Shown here: in pieces, positions 1-7,579 of the stretch
Numbering within the stretch: position 1 is the stretch's first letter
How the letters are laid out: each line of letters opens with the position of its first letter
Assembly: GCA_020217165.1 (NCBI GenBank)
Contig: JAIWOE010000076.1
Location: 1-15,824 of the forward strand
DNA length: 15,824 nucleotides
Direction of reading: 5' to 3'
Source of the DNA: Desulfovibrio sp.
GTDB taxonomy: Bacteria > Desulfobacterota > Desulfovibrionia > Desulfovibrionales > Desulfovibrionaceae
The notes under the pieces: generated by a model
Seen by the model: only the letters and a program-made list of their open reading frames with translations
The model's database searches: none
What the model was told of the DNA's origin: nothing
Made by a program: the position numbers and the translations under genes

Positions 1-135
1 GTATTTCAGCATGCCGGCACCCTGACTGCCAGCCTGGGACCGTCCATCCTGCGGTGGGAAACCGCCGCCCTCACCGTGCTGGCCCTGCGCTTTTGGGGGC
101 AGGCCCAGGGGGCCGGAGGCGCGGGTGCCGCCTGA
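1..135 (+). CDS. rsmE: 16S rRNA m3U1498 methyltransferase RsmE, C-terminal end (5' truncated by window)
   Basis: Frame 1 is open from the first base to the TGA at 133-135 and gives 44 residues. The stretch LGPSILRWETAALTVLAL matches the conserved C-terminal motif of RsmE (typically LGPRILRTETA), part of the SPOUT-fold knot that binds S-adenosylmethionine. RsmE methylates N3 of U1498 in 16S rRNA, in the cytoplasm. Only this tail is inside the window, so the catalytic region cannot be judged. The tail ends in a low-complexity Gly/Ala run (GQAQGAGGAGAA), which is common at RsmE termini. The next gene, rarA, starts inside this one with an 11-nt overlap, so the two are probably co-transcribed. The call relies on one short but diagnostic motif. 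Confidence 0.85.
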   Translation, partial: VFQHAGTLTASLGPSILRWETAALTVLALRFWGQAQGAGGAGAA

Positions 136-1333
136 GGATCGCCGCCCCCTGGCCGAGCGCCTGCGGCCGGCCACCCTTGCGGACGTGGCCGGACAACAGC
201 ACCTGCGCAAAAAGCTGCAGTCGTATCTGGATGCCCCCCGCCTGCCCAGCCTGCTCCTCTTTGGTCCGCCCGGGTGCGGCAAGTCCAGCCTGGCCTTGCT
301 CCTGGCCGCCTCCACCGGCCGACCCCACGTGCGGGTGAGTGCGCCGGAAGCCGGACTGGCCGAACTGCGCAAGCGGCTCCAGGGCGTGAGCGTGCTGGTG
401 CTGGACGAGCTGCATCGGTTTTCCAAGGCCCAGCAGGATTTCTTTTTGCCAGTGCTGGAATCCGGCGAGGTGACACTCATCGCCACCACCACGGAAAACC
501 CGTCCTTTTCCGTCACCCGGCAGCTGTTGTCCCGGCTGCATGTGCTCAAGCTGGCCCCCCTGGACCGCGAGGCCCTGCTGCAGGTGGCGGCCCGGGCCTG
601 CGGAGAGCTGGGGATGTGCCTGGAGGAAGCGACCCTCGGTCTCCTGGCCACGGCCAGTCACGGGGACGCCCGCACCCTGCTCAACCTGTTGGAACACGCC
701 GCCTCCCTGCCCGAGGACGCCCGCTCCCTGGAAGCCATCCAGGAACGCCTACCAGAGCTGCTGTTGCGGCACGACAAGAGCGGCGACAGCCATTACGAGC
801 TGGCCTCGGCCCTCATCAAATCCATCCGGGGGAGCGATCCGGACGCCGCGGTCTATTACCTGGCCTGCCTGCTCACCGGCGGGGAGGATCCACGCTTCGT
901 CTGCCGCCGGCTGGTGCTCTCGGCCTCCGAGGACGTGGGCCTGGCCGATCCCCAGGCCTTGCCCCTGGCCGTTGCCTGCCTGCAGGCGGTGGAATCCATC
1001 GGCATGCCCGAAGGTTTCATCCCCATGGCCCAGACTGCCGTGTACTTGGCCCTGGCACCCAAGAGCAATTCCACCTACCTAGCCTACCACGCCGCCCAGG
1101 CCCATCTGAAAAAGCACGGCCCTTCCCCGGTGCCCCTGCACCTGCGCAACGCGGCCACGGCCCTGCAAAAGGAATGGGGATTTGGCAAGGGATACAAGTA
1201 TCCCCACAACTTCCCGGGCGCCTGGGTGGAACAGCAGTACCTGCCCGATGCCGTGGCCGGCACACGCTTTTACCACGCCAAGGACCAGGGCGCCGAGCCC
1301 CTGCTCAACGGCTGGGGCGCTCCGGAGGAATAG
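125..1333 (+). CDS. rarA: Replication-associated recombination protein A (RarA/MgsA), AAA+ ATPase
   Basis: This 402-residue AAA+ ATPase belongs to the RarA/MgsA/WRNIP1 clamp-loader-like family, which acts at stalled or gapped replication forks with SSB. Walker A is GPPGCGKS at residues 47-54. Walker B is LVLDE near 91-95, followed by the family signature HRFSKAQQDFFLP. Sensor 1 is ATTTENPSF around 120-128, and the LLSR arginine-finger motif is near 134-137. The C-terminal half keeps the RarA features DPDAAVYYLACLL, SEDVGLADP and the late motif YKYPHNFPGAWVEQQYLP. The length is slightly below the usual 430-450, mostly at the N-terminus. The start is GTG at 125. It lies inside rsmE, but the protein then begins right at the conserved PLAERLRPATLADVAGQQH segment, which supports it. 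The Cys inside Walker A is unusual but tolerated. The 3' end overlaps the convergent gmhB by 29 nt. Confidence 0.95.
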   Translation: MPPEDRRPLAERLRPATLADVAGQQHLRKKLQSYLDAPRLPSLLLFGPPGCGKSSLALLLAASTGRPHVRVSAPEAGLAELRKRLQGVSVLVLDELHRFSKAQQDFFLPVLESGEVTLIATTTENPSFSVTRQLLSRLHVLKLAPLDREALLQVAARACGELGMCLEEATLGLLATASHGDARTLLNLLEHAASLPEDARSLEAIQERLPELLLRHDKSGDSHYELASALIKSIRGSDPDAAVYYLACLLTGGEDPRFVCRRLVLSASEDVGLADPQALPLAVACLQAVESIGMPEGFIPMAQTAVYLALAPKSNSTYLAYHAAQAHLKKHGPSPVPLHLRNAATALQKEWGFGKGYKYPHNFPGAWVEQQYLPDAVAGTRFYHAKDQGAEPLLNGWGAPEE

Positions 1334-1943
1334 TCCCGGCGTGGCCTTCTGCCGTCGAAGTGGCGTGGAGTTGTTCCAGAATCCAGGCTGCTGCCGCCGT
1401 AAAATCCACCGCCACAAAGTCCGGTGCAGGCCCGGGGCGTGCAAGCTCCGCTGCGCCGTGGCCTGTGGTCACCAGAATGGCGGGAATGCCCACGGCCCGG
1501 CCCAGGGCCACATCCGAACGTTTATCCCCGATCATGAAGGATCCCTTGAGCTGGATGCCCAGGTCCGCCACGGCGGCATGGATGAGCCCCGGCGCAGGCT
1601 TGCGGCAGACGCAGGCCCGCGCTTCCCGTCCGCCCTGTTTGAACTGGTTGCCCTCTTTGCCGGGCGGGGCGTGGGGGCAGTAATACACATGCCGCAAGGG
1701 AACGCCCTGGGCAGCCAGCAAAGCCTGCATCCTGGCATGTACGGCATCCACCTCCGCACAGGTGAAATACCCCCGGCCCACGCCGGACTGGTTGCTCACC
1801 ACCACCGGCAGCAACCCGGCCGCCACAAGCCGCGCCAGCCCGGCCGCCACACCGGGCAGGAGCTCCACCTGCTCCGGCTCGCAGAGGTAATGCTTGTCCT
1901 TGATGAGGACGCCGTCTCGATCCAGAAACACGGCAGGGGGCAT
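1305..1943 (-). CDS. gmhB: D-glycero-D-manno-heptose-1,7-bisphosphate 7-phosphatase (GmhB), HAD superfamily
   Basis: This 212-residue HAD phosphatase removes the 7-phosphate of heptose 1,7-bisphosphate in ADP-heptose synthesis for the LPS inner core; it is cytosolic. Motif I is FLDRDGVL (Asp8 nucleophile, Asp10). Motif II is VVVSNQSGVGRGYF (about 47-60). Motif III lies in CRKPAPG (Lys115). Motif IV is IGDKRSD (about 138-144). The GmhB-specific zinc site is visible as CPH (Cys89, His91) and CVC (Cys111, Cys113). It is about 20 residues longer than E. coli GmhB, mainly in a C-terminal tail. The reading frame stays open upstream to 2597, but only the ATG at 1943 sits directly before motif I and has a GGAGG four bases upstream. 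It converges with rarA and overlaps it by 29 nt. No convincing promoter for it was seen between 1944 and 2156. Confidence 0.94.
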   Translation of the reverse strand: MPPAVFLDRDGVLIKDKHYLCEPEQVELLPGVAAGLARLVAAGLLPVVVSNQSGVGRGYFTCAEVDAVHARMQALLAAQGVPLRHVYYCPHAPPGKEGNQFKQGGREARACVCRKPAPGLIHAAVADLGIQLKGSFMIGDKRSDVALGRAVGIPAILVTTGHGAAELARPGPAPDFVAVDFTAAAAWILEQLHATSTAEGHAGTIPPERPSR

Positions 1944-2079
1944 GAGGCCTCCGGAAGGTTCAATCTCGGGGGGGCGCGCGCTGTCCCGCTTCCGGCCTGT
2001 GTTCCACACCGCCACGGGAGTTGGCAAGTCCCGGCCGGCCCCGGCGTGCGCCGAGGGGCGGCTCTGCCATGGCTTGCTG

Positions 2080-2108
2080 TTGGACTTCCGTGGCAGATCG
2101 GATATACT
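2080..2108 (+). promoter_or_regulatory. Candidate sigma70 promoter for the binding-protein/kinase pair
   Basis: TTGGAC at 2080-2085 and TATACT at 2103-2108 are separated by exactly 17 bp. These differ from the consensus hexamers by two and one bases respectively. The site lies 48 bp upstream of the ATG at 2157, giving a short leader of about 40 nt. Immediately before the gene is AGGAGG (2145-2150), six bases from the ATG. This is inferred from sequence only. Confidence 0.65.
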
Positions 2109-2156
2109 GGTTGCCTGCTTATGACCACGGGGAGTGTTTGAGCCAGGAGGGGGGGC

Positions 2157-3164
2157 ATGCGCCGTTGCGTCTTGTTGTGTTTGCTGTTGCTTGCGGCGCT
2201 TTCCATTGTCGCCGCCCATGCCGCGCCTGACCCGGTGCGGCGGGTGTTCGTGATCCAGAGCTACAACCCGGAATACGTCTGGTGCCGGACCATCAACCTT
2301 GGCCTGGCCGAGGCCCTGCACGGCATCCCCGTGGAAATCGAGACGGTCTACCTGGACGCCAAACGCACGCCCGATCAGGCCCAACTCCAGCAACACGCCG
2401 ACGACGCCTTTGCCCGCCTGGAGGCCTTTGATCCCCACGTGGTGGTGAGCGTGGACGACGTGGCCCAGGCCCTGGTGGTGGCGCCCCGGCTCAAGGGCCG
2501 TGACCGGCCCCAGGTGATCTTTTGCGGCGTCAACGCGCCCCTGTCCCGGTATGGCTTTCCTGCAGCCAACATCTCCGGCGTGCGCGAGCGCTGGCACTAC
2601 CGCGAAGGCTTTGCCCTGCTCAAACGCATCGTCCCCCAGGCCCAGCGGGTGGCATTCCTCGTGGAATCATCCGATGCCGGGGGGTATATTGTCGATGACC
2701 TGCTGCACGACCTGGAGGAAAACGGCCCGTATGACCTGGAACTGGCCGGCGTGGAGCAGGTGCGAACCTTCCAGGCCTGGAAGGAGCGGATCCTCTATTA
2801 CCAGACCCATGCCGACGCCCTGGCCCTGGGGCTGTACAATGCCCTGCTGGACGACAATGGCACGGTGGTGCATCCTGATGATGTGATGGCCTGGACCAAC
2901 CGAGTCAACACCCTGCCCACCCTGGGTTTTTCCGATGTGGCCATGGAGCATGACCTGCTGTGCGGCATTCTGGAATCCGGGCACGAGCAGGGCTACCTGG
3001 CCGGCCTCATGGTGCGGGAGGTCTTCACCGGCGTCATTGCCGGGCGGCTTGCCCCGCGCATCAACGAGCGCGGTATGGTGATGGTCAACCTCAAGACGGC
3101 GGAACGGCTGCAACTGCCCATGCCGTATGAAATCATCGAAGCCGCAGGGGTTGTGCTGCGATGA
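2157..3164 (+). CDS. Secreted ABC-type solute-binding protein (ABC_sub_bind family), probable sensor partner of the adjacent kinase
   Basis: This 335-residue protein has a Sec signal peptide: MRR, a Leu/Ala-rich core to about residue 19, and a likely cleavage at AHA-AP near 22-23. No usable lipobox is present, so it should be soluble in the periplasm. The two-lobed binding fold is recognisable from VFVIQSYN (about 30-37), VIFCGVNAPLSRYGFPAANISGV (about 120-142) and the C-terminal NLKTAERLQLPMP (about 311-323). These are typical of the ABC_sub_bind (PF04392-like) group. The ATG at 2157 has a strong AGGAGG six bases upstream. The stop overlaps the start of the histidine kinase gene (ATGA, 3161-3164), and no ABC permease or ATPase gene is nearby. 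I infer that it binds a ligand and presents it to the kinase rather than feeding a transporter. The ligand cannot be read from the sequence. Confidence 0.85.
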   Translation: MRRCVLLCLLLLAALSIVAAHAAPDPVRRVFVIQSYNPEYVWCRTINLGLAEALHGIPVEIETVYLDAKRTPDQAQLQQHADDAFARLEAFDPHVVVSVDDVAQALVVAPRLKGRDRPQVIFCGVNAPLSRYGFPAANISGVRERWHYREGFALLKRIVPQAQRVAFLVESSDAGGYIVDDLLHDLEENGPYDLELAGVEQVRTFQAWKERILYYQTHADALALGLYNALLDDNGTVVHPDDVMAWTNRVNTLPTLGFSDVAMEHDLLCGILESGHEQGYLAGLMVREVFTGVIAGRLAPRINERGMVMVNLKTAERLQLPMPYEIIEAAGVVLR

Positions 3165-5362
3165 GGGCGGGCCGGCTGCTGCATGCCCTCCCGCCCGAAG
3201 GCCGGGGCAAGCTTGCGCCGGTATTGTCCATCCTTCTCGGCGGCCTGGTGCTCATCACCATCGTCTCTTACATCCATACCAAACGCGCCGCCGAGGAGCT
3301 GGCCATGGGCCACGCCGTGCAAGCCCTGCGCTTCCTGAATCTGGAGTTGAACAACCAGATCCTGGAGTTGCGGCGCAACCTGACCCAGTGGAGCAAGGAA
3401 GAAATCTTTTCCCTGGCCCTGGCCAACACCTACCTGGGCCTTTCCGCCCGAGGGGCGGCCAACGGCCGGCTGGTGGAACGGCTGCAGGACAGGGATATCT
3501 CCCGCATCACCCTGGCCAATGCCAGCGGGGAAATCCTGGCCTCGTCCGACCCGGGCATCGTCGGCGCCATCAACGTGGCGGATCGCGAGTTCTTCCGCCG
3601 CTCCCTGGCCGGGGAGCTGGCCATGGAGAGCTTCGCCACGGGCCGGTATGTGGATCATCCCATCACCATCCTCTCCACCGTGGTCCGGGGCACAGAGGCA
3701 CCAGAGCCCGGGGTATTGTATCTGGTGCTGAACACCCACCGCTTTGCCCAGCGCCTGCTGGACGAACTGCGTGTGGGCCAGAGCGGCGGCGCCGTGGTGC
3801 TGGATGCGAACTCCGGAGTGGTCATCGCTCCCTCCTGGGCCGCACCCGGCCAGTTCAACCCCGGCCCGCACCGGGCAGCCCTGGAGGCTGTGGCCGGCAC
3901 GGGGCAGGTGCTGCGCTATCGCAACAGCATCGACGGCAAGGAAGTCGAACGCATGGCCGTGGCCAGCCGCAACCCCCAGACTGGCTGGCTGCTGGTGGTG
4001 GAGGCGGACACCCACGAAATCCTGGCCCCGGCCGCCTGGCTGGCCACGGTGAATGGCCTCATTTCCCTGTGCATCCTGGTGCTGGCGGCCTTTGCCCTGG
4101 CGGCCCTCAACCAGGCCCTGGGAGGCCTGCGGGCCTCCGAGGCGCGGTACCGGTCCCTTATCGAAACCAGTCCCCTGGGCATTGCCACGGTCAATCAGCG
4201 CGGACAGGTCACCTACCTGAACGAACGGGCCAGGAGCATCCTGGGATTGCCCCCCGCCGCCCCCCTGAAGGAGGGCTGGCAACCAAGGCTGGAGGACGAG
4301 GCCGGGCTTCCCATGCCCCCGGACACCCTGGTCTCGGTGCTGACGGATGGCGCCCCCATGCGCGGCTGGACCGCCTGGCACCGCCTGCCCGACGGCCAGC
4401 GGCGCGTGCTCTCCCTCAACGCAGCGCCCCTCTCGCCCCCCAATCAGGAACCCGGGGTGGTGGCCGTGATGGAGGATGTGACAGACCTGTACAAGGCCCG
4501 TCAGGTGCTGCAGCACTCCAAGGAAGAACTGGAAACTCTGGTGGAGCGCCGCACCCGGGAACTCACCGAGGCCAATCGCCGCCTGCTGGAGCTGGACGAA
4601 CTCAAGAGCGCCTTCCTTAGTACCGTATCCCACGACTTGCGCACCCCCCTCACTTCCGTGCTGGGGTTTGCCAAACTCATCCACCGGGAGTTTTCCCGGC
4701 GCTTTGTCCCTCAGGCCGAGGACCCCAGACTGGCCAAAAGCGCGGCCACCATCCTGGCCAACCTGGACATCATCGTGCACGAGGGGGAACGCCTGACCCG
4801 GCTGATCACTGACCTGCTGGACTTTTCCCGGCTGGATTCAGGGCATTATCAATGGAAAGACATCCCGGTGGACCTGGCCTCCCTGGCCCGGGATGCCGCC
4901 CGCACCATGACGCTGGCCTTTGCCGAGAAGCCCGGCGTGGCCCTGCGGCTGGAGATTCCCGAATCCCTGACGCCCATGTCCCTGGACCCGGATCGCATCA
5001 TGCAGGTGCTGATGAATCTGCTGTCCAATGCCCTGAAATTCACCACCCGGGGCGAGGTGCTGCTGTTCGTGCGCGAGGGAGTTTCCGACCATGCAGACGG
5101 AGCAGACGTGGTGCAGCTGGGCGTGACGGATACCGGCCCGGGCATTCCCGCCGAGGAGCAGCTGCGCATCTTCGACCGTTTTTATCAGGTGGGTGGCAAT
5201 GTGGAGACCAACAAGCCCCTGGGCGCGGGGTTGGGTCTGGCCATCTGCAAGCAGATCGTGGAACACTATGGAGGACGCATCCGCATCCAGTCAGCGCCTG
5301 GCCATGGCAGCACCTTTGTGGTGGAACTGCCCCGGCAGCCGGCGGAGTGCCTGCCAGCATAA
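3161..5362 (+). CDS. Membrane sensor histidine kinase (dCache-like + PAS + HisKA + HATPase_c)
   Basis: This is a 733-residue kinase. Predicted order: TM1 at about 19-37; an extracytoplasmic region of roughly 250 residues with a dCache look (ITLANASGEILASSDP near 116-131, VADREFFRRSLAGE near 139-152); TM2 at about 296-317; a PAS domain from SEARYRSLIETSPLGI (326) to about 440; and a coiled coil at about 445-485. HisKA has the H-box STVSHDLRTPLTS (phospho-acceptor His491). HATPase_c has the N-box MNLLSNALKF (618-627), DTGPGIP (657-663), FDRFYQ (671-676) and GAGLGLAICKQIVEHYGG (688-705). All catalytic motifs are intact. There is no receiver domain and no response regulator gene beside it, so its output partner is elsewhere. 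Translation probably couples to the preceding binding-protein gene through the 4-nt overlap, since no strong ribosome binding site of its own is seen. Confidence 0.92.
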   Translation: MRAGRLLHALPPEGRGKLAPVLSILLGGLVLITIVSYIHTKRAAEELAMGHAVQALRFLNLELNNQILELRRNLTQWSKEEIFSLALANTYLGLSARGAANGRLVERLQDRDISRITLANASGEILASSDPGIVGAINVADREFFRRSLAGELAMESFATGRYVDHPITILSTVVRGTEAPEPGVLYLVLNTHRFAQRLLDELRVGQSGGAVVLDANSGVVIAPSWAAPGQFNPGPHRAALEAVAGTGQVLRYRNSIDGKEVERMAVASRNPQTGWLLVVEADTHEILAPAAWLATVNGLISLCILVLAAFALAALNQALGGLRASEARYRSLIETSPLGIATVNQRGQVTYLNERARSILGLPPAAPLKEGWQPRLEDEAGLPMPPDTLVSVLTDGAPMRGWTAWHRLPDGQRRVLSLNAAPLSPPNQEPGVVAVMEDVTDLYKARQVLQHSKEELETLVERRTRELTEANRRLLELDELKSAFLSTVSHDLRTPLTSVLGFAKLIHREFSRRFVPQAEDPRLAKSAATILANLDIIVHEGERLTRLITDLLDFSRLDSGHYQWKDIPVDLASLARDAARTMTLAFAEKPGVALRLEIPESLTPMSLDPDRIMQVLMNLLSNALKFTTRGEVLLFVREGVSDHADGADVVQLGVTDTGPGIPAEEQLRIFDRFYQVGGNVETNKPLGAGLGLAICKQIVEHYGGRIRIQSAPGHGSTFVVELPRQPAECLPA

Positions 5363-5492
5363 TCCTCGGCACATGCAATCGCGCGCCTAGTGTTATGCAA
5401 CATGGTGCGCGCAACGAAGCAAATTCCTGCAACGCTGCATGCAGTGCAAGGAAAATGCGGCTGCAACTGCTGCGCCGGTGACTCTTGCGTCA

Positions 5493-5530
5493 AGCAACGA
5501 AAGAAGGGGACCGGCTTTTGCCAGTCCCCT
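5493..5530 (-). terminator. Rho-independent terminator of the tRNA-Lys gene
   Basis: On the minus strand, AGGGGAC pairs with GTCCCCT and the stem extends by TGGC/GCCG around an AAAA loop: 11 pairs in total, one of them G-U. A T-rich but interrupted tail (TTCTTTCGTT) follows. The innermost extension pairs fully only in the minus-strand transcript; the plus strand has a C-A mismatch at 5512/5523. It lies about 10 nt past the tRNA 3' end. Confidence 0.8.
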
Positions 5531-5540
5531 GTACTTTCGG

Positions 5541-5616
5541 TGGTGGGCCATCAAGGAGTCGAACCTTGAACCAATGGATTAAGAGTCCACTGCTCTGCCA
5601 GTTGAGCTAATGGCCC
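5541..5616 (-). tRNA. tRNA-Lys (anticodon CUU)
   Basis: The 76-nt minus-strand gene folds as a complete cloverleaf. The acceptor stem is GGGCCAT/ATGGCCC and is followed by discriminator A and an encoded CCA (5541-5543). The D-arm is GCTC/GAGC. The anticodon stem is GTGGA/TCCAT with loop CTCTTAA, so the anticodon is CTT (reads AAG, lysine). The T-arm is CAAGG-TTCGACT-CCTTG. AAG is a common lysine codon in the neighbouring genes, for example throughout hynA. The gene stands alone, with its own promoter and terminator, between a histidine kinase and dsbD. Confidence 0.97.
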
Positions 5617-5636
5617 ACGTCGTTCGTGAGAAAATG

Positions 5637-5665
5637 CTTCTAGCCAAGGCGGCAGAGGAAGTCAA
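5637..5665 (-). promoter_or_regulatory. Candidate sigma70 promoter of tRNA-Lys
   Basis: Read on the minus strand, TTGACT (5665-5660) and TAGAAG (5642-5637) are separated by 17 bp. The first differs from consensus by one base and the second by two. The expected transcription start would be about 10-15 nt before the mature tRNA 5' end at 5616. The site is divergent from, and very close to, the dsbD start. Confidence 0.6.
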
Positions 5666-5703
5666 TCCTTGTGTCCACATTTTTTTTCAGGCACACAAAA
5701 AAA

Positions 5704-7563
5704 ATGATCGCACCTCGTTGTACCCCCCCCTTGGCAAGAGTTGTTATGTTCGTGGCATGGTTCGTCCTTTTCCTGGCCTGCAGCCCGATTGCCGGGCCTG
5801 GGAGGGCAGCCTTTGCCCAGGATTCCACCCATGTGCTGGAGTGGGAACTGGCCGCCAGCCCGGATGGCGGGCTCACGGCAGTGCTGTGGGTCACCCCTGG
5901 CCCGGGGCTGTACACCTACAGTCATACCCCCGGCCTGCTGGGGCAGCCCACCACCTTTACCCCGGCCGATGACACCGTGCAGGCCGTGCGCTACATGCCC
6001 GGGGTGGAGAAACCCGACGCCTTTGATCCGGGCACCATCGTGCGGGCCTACCTGGATCGCACCCCCCTGTTCCTGGAACTCGCGGCTGGCGCGGCCTCCT
6101 TCCCCCTGGAGGTGCACGGCGAACTGCAGATGCTCTTTTGCTCCGACACGAGCTGCTGGCCCGTGCGCGAGGCCGTTTCCCACCGCTGGGAGAGCCGGCC
6201 CCAGGCTATGGGCTCCCTGACCGAGCCCCCCCTGCAGGCCCTGCATGCGGCGTCGTTGCCGGGCACCGTGGCCCTTGCGGCATCGCCCGACGCCACGCCT
6301 GCGGCAGCCCCGCCAGCCGATGCCTACGATTTCGCCCCGCAGTTCTTCCGCCCCGGCCTGGAGGTGGGCGGCCTGGGCAAGGCCCTGCTGCTGGCCTTCC
6401 TGGCCGGCATGCTGCTCAACGCCATGCCGTGCGTGCTGCCGGTGCTCAGCCTCAAATGTTCCGCCATCCTGGCCGTCAGCGGCCAGGAAGCCAGGACCGA
6501 GCAGGAACGCCGGTTCCGCGAGCATTCCATCTGGTTTGCCGTGGGTATCCTGTGCTATTTCTTTATCCTGGGCGGTGTGCTGGGCCTGGCGGGCCTGGCC
6601 TGGGGGCAGCTGTTTCAGCAGCCGGCCTTGCTGCTGGGCCTGGGGGTGGTGCTGTTCCTGTTGGGATTATCCCTCTTTGGCGTGTTCGACCTGCCCATGA
6701 TCGACCTCAAGGGCAACACCGGTCCCTCGGACCGGCCGCGGTTGCAGGCCTTCAGCACCGGCATGCTGGCCACCCTGCTGGCCACCCCCTGCAGCGGGCC
6801 GCTTCTGGGCGGGGTATTGGGCTGGACCCTGAGCCGCTCCCCCTCCACCATCCTGCCGGTGTTCATGGCCATTGGCGCCGGCATGACCGTGCCCTACCTG
6901 GGCATGGCCGTCTGGCCCGGCCTGGTGCGTGTGCTGCCGCGCCCGGGCACCTGGAACATCCACCTGGAGCGGGGCGTGGGCTTTCTGCTGGTGGGGACCA
7001 CCATTTATCTGGTGCAGATCCTGCCGCAATCCCTGCTCACCCCGGCCCTGATCTGCCTGTGGGCCGCCGGCTTTTCCGCCTGGATGTGGGGCCAGTGGAC
7101 CACCCTCTCCCAGCCCCGCGGCCTGCGCTGGGGCATCCGAGGCGCCGCCGCCCTCCTCTTGGCCGCCACCATGACCTGGGCCCTCACCCCCGCCCCTGCC
7201 GGGGTGGCCTGGGAGCCCTTCGATCCCGTCCAGTTTGAAGCCCGCCTGGGCGCACAGCCCATTTTGATGGACTTCACCGCCGACTGGTGCCCCAACTGCA
7301 AGGTCCTGGAACGCACCACCCTGCGCGACGCGGTCATCAAACCCCTGCAGGAGCGGTACGGCCTGGTCCTCATCAAGGTGGACATGACCCAGGAAGACGC
7401 CCGCAAAATGGCCCTGCTCAAGGCCCTGGGCAGCCAGTCCATTCCCGTGGTGGCCCTGTTCCCGCCGGGAGACGCCGCCGCCAGCCCGGTGGTGCTGCGC
7501 GACATCTTCACTTCCGGACAACTCACCGACGTGCTGCAGAACACTCTATCCCCATCGCCCTGA
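5704..7563 (+). CDS. dsbD: Thiol:disulfide interchange protein DsbD (full-length, three-domain)
   Basis: This 619-residue protein moves electrons from cytosolic thioredoxin across the inner membrane to periplasmic thiol-disulfide partners, including cytochrome c maturation. All three cysteine pairs are present, numbered from the ATG at 5704. The periplasmic N-terminal domain has FCSDTSCW (Cys146, Cys151). The membrane domain has MPCVLP (Cys243) and TPCSGP (Cys363) within about eight predicted helices (roughly 225-495). The C-terminal thioredoxin domain has DWCPNCK (Cys529, Cys532) and the cis-Pro segment SIPVV. The frame is open back to a GTG at 5671. The ATG at 5704 gives a proper signal peptide (basic MIAPRCTPPLAR, hydrophobic core, AFA-Q cleavage), whereas an ATG at 5746 would lose the basic part. 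The ribosome binding site is poor for all three starts. It is followed after 16 nt by the PFK-2/FBPase-2 gene, probably in one transcript. Confidence 0.9.
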   Translation: MIAPRCTPPLARVVMFVAWFVLFLACSPIAGPGRAAFAQDSTHVLEWELAASPDGGLTAVLWVTPGPGLYTYSHTPGLLGQPTTFTPADDTVQAVRYMPGVEKPDAFDPGTIVRAYLDRTPLFLELAAGAASFPLEVHGELQMLFCSDTSCWPVREAVSHRWESRPQAMGSLTEPPLQALHAASLPGTVALAASPDATPAAAPPADAYDFAPQFFRPGLEVGGLGKALLLAFLAGMLLNAMPCVLPVLSLKCSAILAVSGQEARTEQERRFREHSIWFAVGILCYFFILGGVLGLAGLAWGQLFQQPALLLGLGVVLFLLGLSLFGVFDLPMIDLKGNTGPSDRPRLQAFSTGMLATLLATPCSGPLLGGVLGWTLSRSPSTILPVFMAIGAGMTVPYLGMAVWPGLVRVLPRPGTWNIHLERGVGFLLVGTTIYLVQILPQSLLTPALICLWAAGFSAWMWGQWTTLSQPRGLRWGIRGAAALLLAATMTWALTPAPAGVAWEPFDPVQFEARLGAQPILMDFTADWCPNCKVLERTTLRDAVIKPLQERYGLVLIKVDMTQEDARKMALLKALGSQSIPVVALFPPGDAAASPVVLRDIFTSGQLTDVLQNTLSPSP

Positions 7564-7579
7564 GCCCAAGGAACACGGC

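Noticed and set aside
1944..2597. Upstream extension of the gmhB reading frame to 2597
   Set aside because: The added residues run antisense into the binding-protein gene and have no homology signal. The ATG at 1943 has a Shine-Dalgarno and begins at the HAD motif.
2993..4780. Long minus-strand open frame (595 codons) opposite the histidine kinase
   Set aside because: It is Gly/Gln/His-rich with no domain, and antisense to a complete kinase. It is a codon-bias shadow.
5363..5492. GCAAC/TGCA-rich stretch after the kinase (including palindrome CTGCATGCAG) as a terminator or repeat array
   Set aside because: The repeats are short and irregular, the palindrome has no T-run and no regular unit is present. 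No function can be assigned.
5671..5703. GTG at 5671 as the dsbD start
   Set aside because: It would add a Phe-rich segment read from the T8 tract before the signal peptide and has no ribosome binding site. The ATG at 5704 gives a normal signal peptide.
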